From Moniliophthora roreri (lineage: Eukaryota; Basidiomycota; Agaricomycetes; Agaricales; Marasmiaceae), in contig LATX02000001.1 in NCBI GenBank assembly GCA_001466705.2, forward strand, positions 744,001-808,000: a stretch of 64,000 nucleotides of DNA, in the 5' to 3' direction. How positions within the stretch are numbered: the first letter of the stretch is position 1; each line of letters opens with the position of its first letter. Below, piece by piece: positions 60,392 through 64,000 of this stretch. Made by a program: the position numbers and the translations under genes. Under the pieces are notes generated by a model. The model was not told where the DNA came from and ran no database searches. It saw only the letters and a program-made list of their open reading frames with translations.

Positions 60392-61575
60392 ATGTTCGCG
60401 TCGACCAAAAAGTTATTCCTCACGCTCGTTGTTTCCCTCGTCTTAATTCTCGCTCTATCTCCTGTATCCGAAGCCAAGGACTTTCAAGCTGTTCGTCGTG
60501 GCCATGGCAGCCTGAAGCGCATCGTACGCAAACGGTCACCCATTCCTCAGGATGGTGGAATTTTGGGCCTTGGTGGCAACCGGGAAGCTGGAGATGCTGA
60601 AGCTTCCGCCAGTTCATCTGGATTGTCTGCACCTGCCTCAGTTTCGGCTTCCTCGACTGCTCTTTCAGTCCCCTCTGCCCCGTTGTCATCTACTTCCGCT
60701 ACATCGTTTGTGAGTAGCTATGTTTGATTGGTTAGTCCATCGGCTGATGATGCTTCTAGGTTCCCTCGTCTGTTAGCAGTGCCAGCAGTACCAGTGTTCC
60801 TAGCGCCAGCTCCTCTGCTCCCCCGTCTTCCAGTAGCAGCACCACCAGCGCCACCAGCATCGGCCCCAGCACCACTCCTACATCGACGTCTACCAGCACA
60901 ACTGCCCCACCGAGTACCCCTACAACTGCCTCAGAAGCAGCTCCTACTGAGGGACCCGGTGAGGTTACTTCCACCGTCACTGGTGCCCGTCGTACGGAGA
61001 CTGCCACTGCAGCAAATGCTGCTCAGACAGGTGAAGCTGATCCCAACACTCGTTCAGGTGCAACTTCCTCCAAAGGCAAGGAAGCCGCTTTGACTGTTCT
61101 CATCGTCGTCGCTGCCTCCGTGGGGGCCGTGGTCATTATCTGGACTATTTTCCGCAAATGGAAGCTTGCTCGGTCCTCTAAATTTGACCAACGTCTTCAG
61201 CCTATCGACTGGCAGCCTACAGACCAACATGATGGCATCATTCCCGCCCATCGTCGTACCACCTCCGACACTTCATCTTTCCATTCTGGTCTCGGTCATG
61301 GGGGCTATGGTGCAACTTCAGATCACGGTCATGGTAGCTCTAACCACGGTCATGGTCGTCTTTCCCCTCTTCCTGATCACGACTTCACGGCTGGTTCGTC
61401 CAACTTAGCACCGGTCGGTGGTTATGCGGATTTGGCACGTGGACCCAGCCTGACGCGTGGATCTAGCCCATCACCCTCGATGGCAGAGCTCTCCCGTGGG
61501 CCTAGTTTGACCAGGCCGACGTATGATGTCGGGGTTCCTTTGCACCACCAGTCACCTTATGGTGCACGGTACTAA
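60392..61575 (+). CDS. Ser/Thr-rich single-pass cell-surface protein (mucin/WSC-sensor-like architecture)
   Basis: 377 residues, two exons (60392-60709 and 60760-61575, GTGAGT...TTCTAG). Signal peptide at residues 1-28 (LTLVVSLVLILALSPVSEA). A mature part with a dibasic RIVRKRSP stretch, then about 130 residues of Ser/Thr/Ala/Pro, which should be densely O-glycosylated. One membrane span at about 230-255 (LTVLIVVAASVGAVVIIW) is followed by a cytosolic Lys/Arg stop-transfer and a tail of about 125 residues. The tail contains Gly/His runs (GLGHGGYG, DHGHGSSNHGHGR) and a repeated RGPSLTR. Fungal membrane sensors such as Wsc or Mid2/Mtl have this layout, but no Cys-rich WSC head is present. Function not assigned. 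Confidence 0.72.
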
Positions 61576-62122
61576 CTCCGGTCGGGAGGTTTAGAGAATT
61601 AATCACGGTCTACAATGATCTCTAATCGTACAGTCGTGCGCGTCTTCAACAATGGAGTTGTTGAATGCGTGCAACGCGCTGGCAATCCCTTCCCCATACA
61701 ATCTTTCCTCAATGGCACACGATCTCTTTGCCGCTGGTCGAATAATTACGGCTTTTTGCTCTTCCATATGTTTATCTTTGTTACTTCTTGCTTCATTTGT
61801 CGCTACCTACCCAACGGACGACTAGATTTGACACCTGTTTCTCGTACACGTGCAGACTTAGATCCCATCGCAAGACTCATGGATTGGTCGGTGGTCGGAT
61901 CCTACAGTCGTGCGCTGACGACCTTGCTGGCAACAACTTTATGACAAGCGGTTTCTTCGCACATCATGTCAAATATTGTTGAGGGTTTTTTGGCTGGAAT
62001 GTACTCAGCGTTTATTGATATCGTGCCGGTGGAGTCTCTAGTTATGGTGAACACCTTTCCAACAACTGATGGAGAACCACAAGTCCACAAACATTGAGCC
62101 AGTTGTCAATCAGAAAATTGCA
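61576..62122. other. Intergenic stretch between convergent genes
   Basis: About 0.55 kb between the stop codons of the mucin-like gene and the Ima1-like gene. Short frames without domains; probably UTRs of both. Confidence 0.5.
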
Positions 62123-64000
62123 TTACCATTGACTTCTGTACGGGTAGGGTTCGTGGAGTGTACCAGAGTTTGGGATCTCCGAATCATGACTACCATCAAC
62201 CCTTTGAGGTTCAGGGAGGGACGTGGCGGACACCTCTGCTCGATGACCCCGTGACACCCACAACTGCAACCCTATTCCAAGGAGTAGAACTAATCCTCCG
62301 GCATACGCCCACCACCATCGAGATAAATGCAAATTAAATGACCACATATTTTCCTTTGCGGTGCCTTGGTTTGTAGAGTCTGACATGGCGACATCGTCCA
62401 CTATTCTAGTGCGTTCAAACAGGGACTCTAGTCCGGTAGGCTGTTCTGGCGCAAAAAAGCGCTGTGGGCGCAGCCATAGGCTCGTGTCTTCATTTTGTTG
62501 CCGCTTGCCTTCTGTTCTCTCGTCTATCGGTGACCAATCCATTTGATCATCTTCCGGAGATCCGGCTCCAACTTCACGAGTATTATTGGCGCCCGGAGCA
62601 AGGGAGGATTGTCCGAACACTGGAGGTTTAATGACGGGCTTCGACGAGAGTGACAAAGTGGAGAAGAGATCGGTTTCAGAAGCGGATGGGATTTTCAGCG
62701 GGACGGAGCCTGCGCGTTCAATAGGCTCGGGATTAGGCGTAACTGACCTAGACAGGTCTATCTTGTGGGTATCAATTAACCGGATGGCAGGTGGCTGACG
62801 AACGTGGATGGATGCCCACGATCCCACGAATACCTGGTTGTGGACATTCGTTTAGTAGAACAAGTTGTCGACTGTTAGAATGCGCCACGTACAACTAATT
62901 CCAACAGAACGGAAAATCCAAAGTACGTGCGAGTGCGAAAAGACGGTGGGTGCTGAGATAGGTGTAGATAATTTAGATGAGGGCGGAACCAGTGCAATGT
63001 GATGAATAACGAGGTTACGAGTCGAGAAGCCCAGGCTGTCATTTGTAGTGTCTACCATCATCCAGATATGAATATGATCAAATCTTAGAGGGTTTAGCGA
63101 TCTTACAATGTATTTCGTCTTTCCCTGTAAACGCACGTCGCGACCTTGCATCTTGGCTTTCCTAACAGTCGAGTAGGTTGGATCCCATGCTGTCCAAAAC
63201 ACGGAAACTAGTATGAAGAACGGTAATATCGGCCGCATCATCCGTAGGGAGTGAAAGGTGGAGTATCCGAGCGCGGCTATTTATGACAGTGGTCAGTAGG
63301 AAGAAGCCAGTCGAAGATAGCGTTGAATGCGTACCTGTGAGATTGCTTGTCACAGAAACAGAAAGAGTAAAGGCCCACAGAACTCCCCGTATCCGCCAGA
63401 CGAAAAACTCTTTCGAAGCCTTTTCCCGCTCAACCTTCGTCCCGGATACGCGACGCTGGCGTTCCTTTCCCTTGGTCTCCTTCAACCATCCTGCTAACGC
63501 CTGAGAGCGTGCCATATTGTTCTTCCGTTGTATTACATCCTCGACAACCGGAAGACAGTTTTCGCATACGGGTGGGTAACGGACGTGTAGTGATTCGCGG
63601 TAGGCGGGAAGGTCTTCGAGTCGTCGTTCATAGCTGGGATCCTACTGTGCTGTCAGAAAGGCGCTTAACAAAGTTTTAGAATACTGACCGTGGGCGCCGG
63701 TAAATAGTTTGACAACAGATTTACTATGAGCATTTGATTCGTCTGGCATGTGTGGCAGAAAGGGCCTTGGCCAAACATTGTTGGAAGGCTGTTTTTGCTA
63801 GGGGATGCTCTCGGCAACTCAGCATGCCTAAAGTACCATACACTAAGATTTGGAACGTACCTCGTTTCGAAAATGACCTCGAGTTCAGTGACTCGTCATG
63901 CATCGCAGGCTCATCTGAGCATATTTCGCCGTTTTTGTCGTATCGGTTCCAACACCCGCACGCGTTGCAACGAAAATTTCTTACATCCCGAGGAGAGTTG
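62123..64000 (-). CDS. Ima1/Samp1-like inner nuclear membrane protein, N-terminus off window (multi-exon)
   Basis: Predicted nuclear-envelope protein related to fission yeast Ima1 and animal Samp1/NET5, which connect the inner nuclear membrane to chromatin and microtubule-related structures. The 5' end lies beyond 64000. Visible features in order: a zinc-binding N-terminal region with RCNACGCWNRYDKNG, then FCHTCQTNQM (near 63750) and RYPPVCENC (near 63560), i.e. three Cys pairs. These match the Ima1_N pattern (C-x2-C, a W-N-x-Y/F block, C-x-x-C-x-x-NQ and RYP-x-C-x-x-C). Basic segments and hydrophobic helices follow (RGVLWAFTLSVSVTS; LPFFILVSVFWTAW). The C-terminus has a disordered Ser/Pro/Glu-rich domain and a last membrane segment in SRWWWAYAGGLVLLLGIGLQ. 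Ends at 62123. The first CxxC and the start are missing only because of the window edge. Confidence 0.85.

Overview
This is a gene-dense fungal nuclear segment, most likely from a mushroom-forming basidiomycete (Agaricomycetes). The basis is the many short introns (about 50-60 nt, GT-AG plus a few GC-AG), genes a few hundred bases apart on alternating strands, and a gene content of typical fungal cell-biology genes. These include a Mit1-like chromatin remodeler, Rav1, Mcd4, glucosylceramide synthase, an Ima1-like inner nuclear membrane protein, a fasciclin-domain membrane protein and a ThrE/Prm10-like transporter. I could not identify the species. I saw no rRNA, tRNA, CRISPR array, transposase or reverse transcriptase.

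Layout. 1-10.8 kb (+): end of an ABC-F ATPase, a Mit1/CHD-like SNF2 remodeler with PHD-like and zinc-knuckle motifs, and an IGHMBP2/Upf1-like helicase. 11-17.4 kb: a probably mitochondrial P-loop ATPase (-), a fungal Ser-rich protein possibly related to BTG/Tob (+), then a gene-poor stretch with one candidate micro-gene. 17.5-24.6 kb: AsnB-type asparagine synthetase (+), mitochondrial carnitine/acylcarnitine carrier (-), five-repeat FAS1 membrane protein (-). 24.6-33.6 kb: Rav1 (+), Rab GDI (-), Rap1/Myb-like nuclear protein (-). 33.7-39.6 kb: methylmalonate-semialdehyde dehydrogenase (+), low-molecular-weight tyrosine phosphatase (-), ThrE-like transporter (+). 39.8-49.6 kb: Rad5/HLTF-like RING helicase (-), degenerate RNase III-like dsRNA-binding protein (-), Mcd4 (+). 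49.6-52.6 kb: gene-poor, with a candidate small zinc-binding gene. 52.7-64 kb: homeodomain protein (+), glucosylceramide synthase (-), peroxisomal thiolase with a PTS2 signal (+), heparinase II/III-like membrane protein (+), mucin-like single-pass protein (+), and an Ima1/Samp1-like protein running off the right edge (-).

How the genes relate. There is no metabolic gene cluster. Themes that recur are chromatin, telomere and nuclear envelope (Mit1-like, Rap1-like, Rad5-like, Ima1), membrane trafficking and V-ATPase assembly (GDI, Rav1), fatty-acid and valine breakdown (thiolase, carnitine carrier, methylmalonate-semialdehyde dehydrogenase) and the cell surface (Mcd4, glucosylceramide synthase, FAS1, heparinase-like, mucin-like). 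Neighbours are mostly head-to-head with short shared promoters (62-361 bp) or tail-to-tail with 73-208 bp between stops. The most checkable unusual signals are three inferred GC-AG introns that restore essential motifs, a 62-bp divergent promoter, a catalytically degenerate RNase III-like protein and two candidate unannotated small genes. Exon boundaries were traced by eye only at the junctions quoted, so each multi-exon CDS span includes introns.
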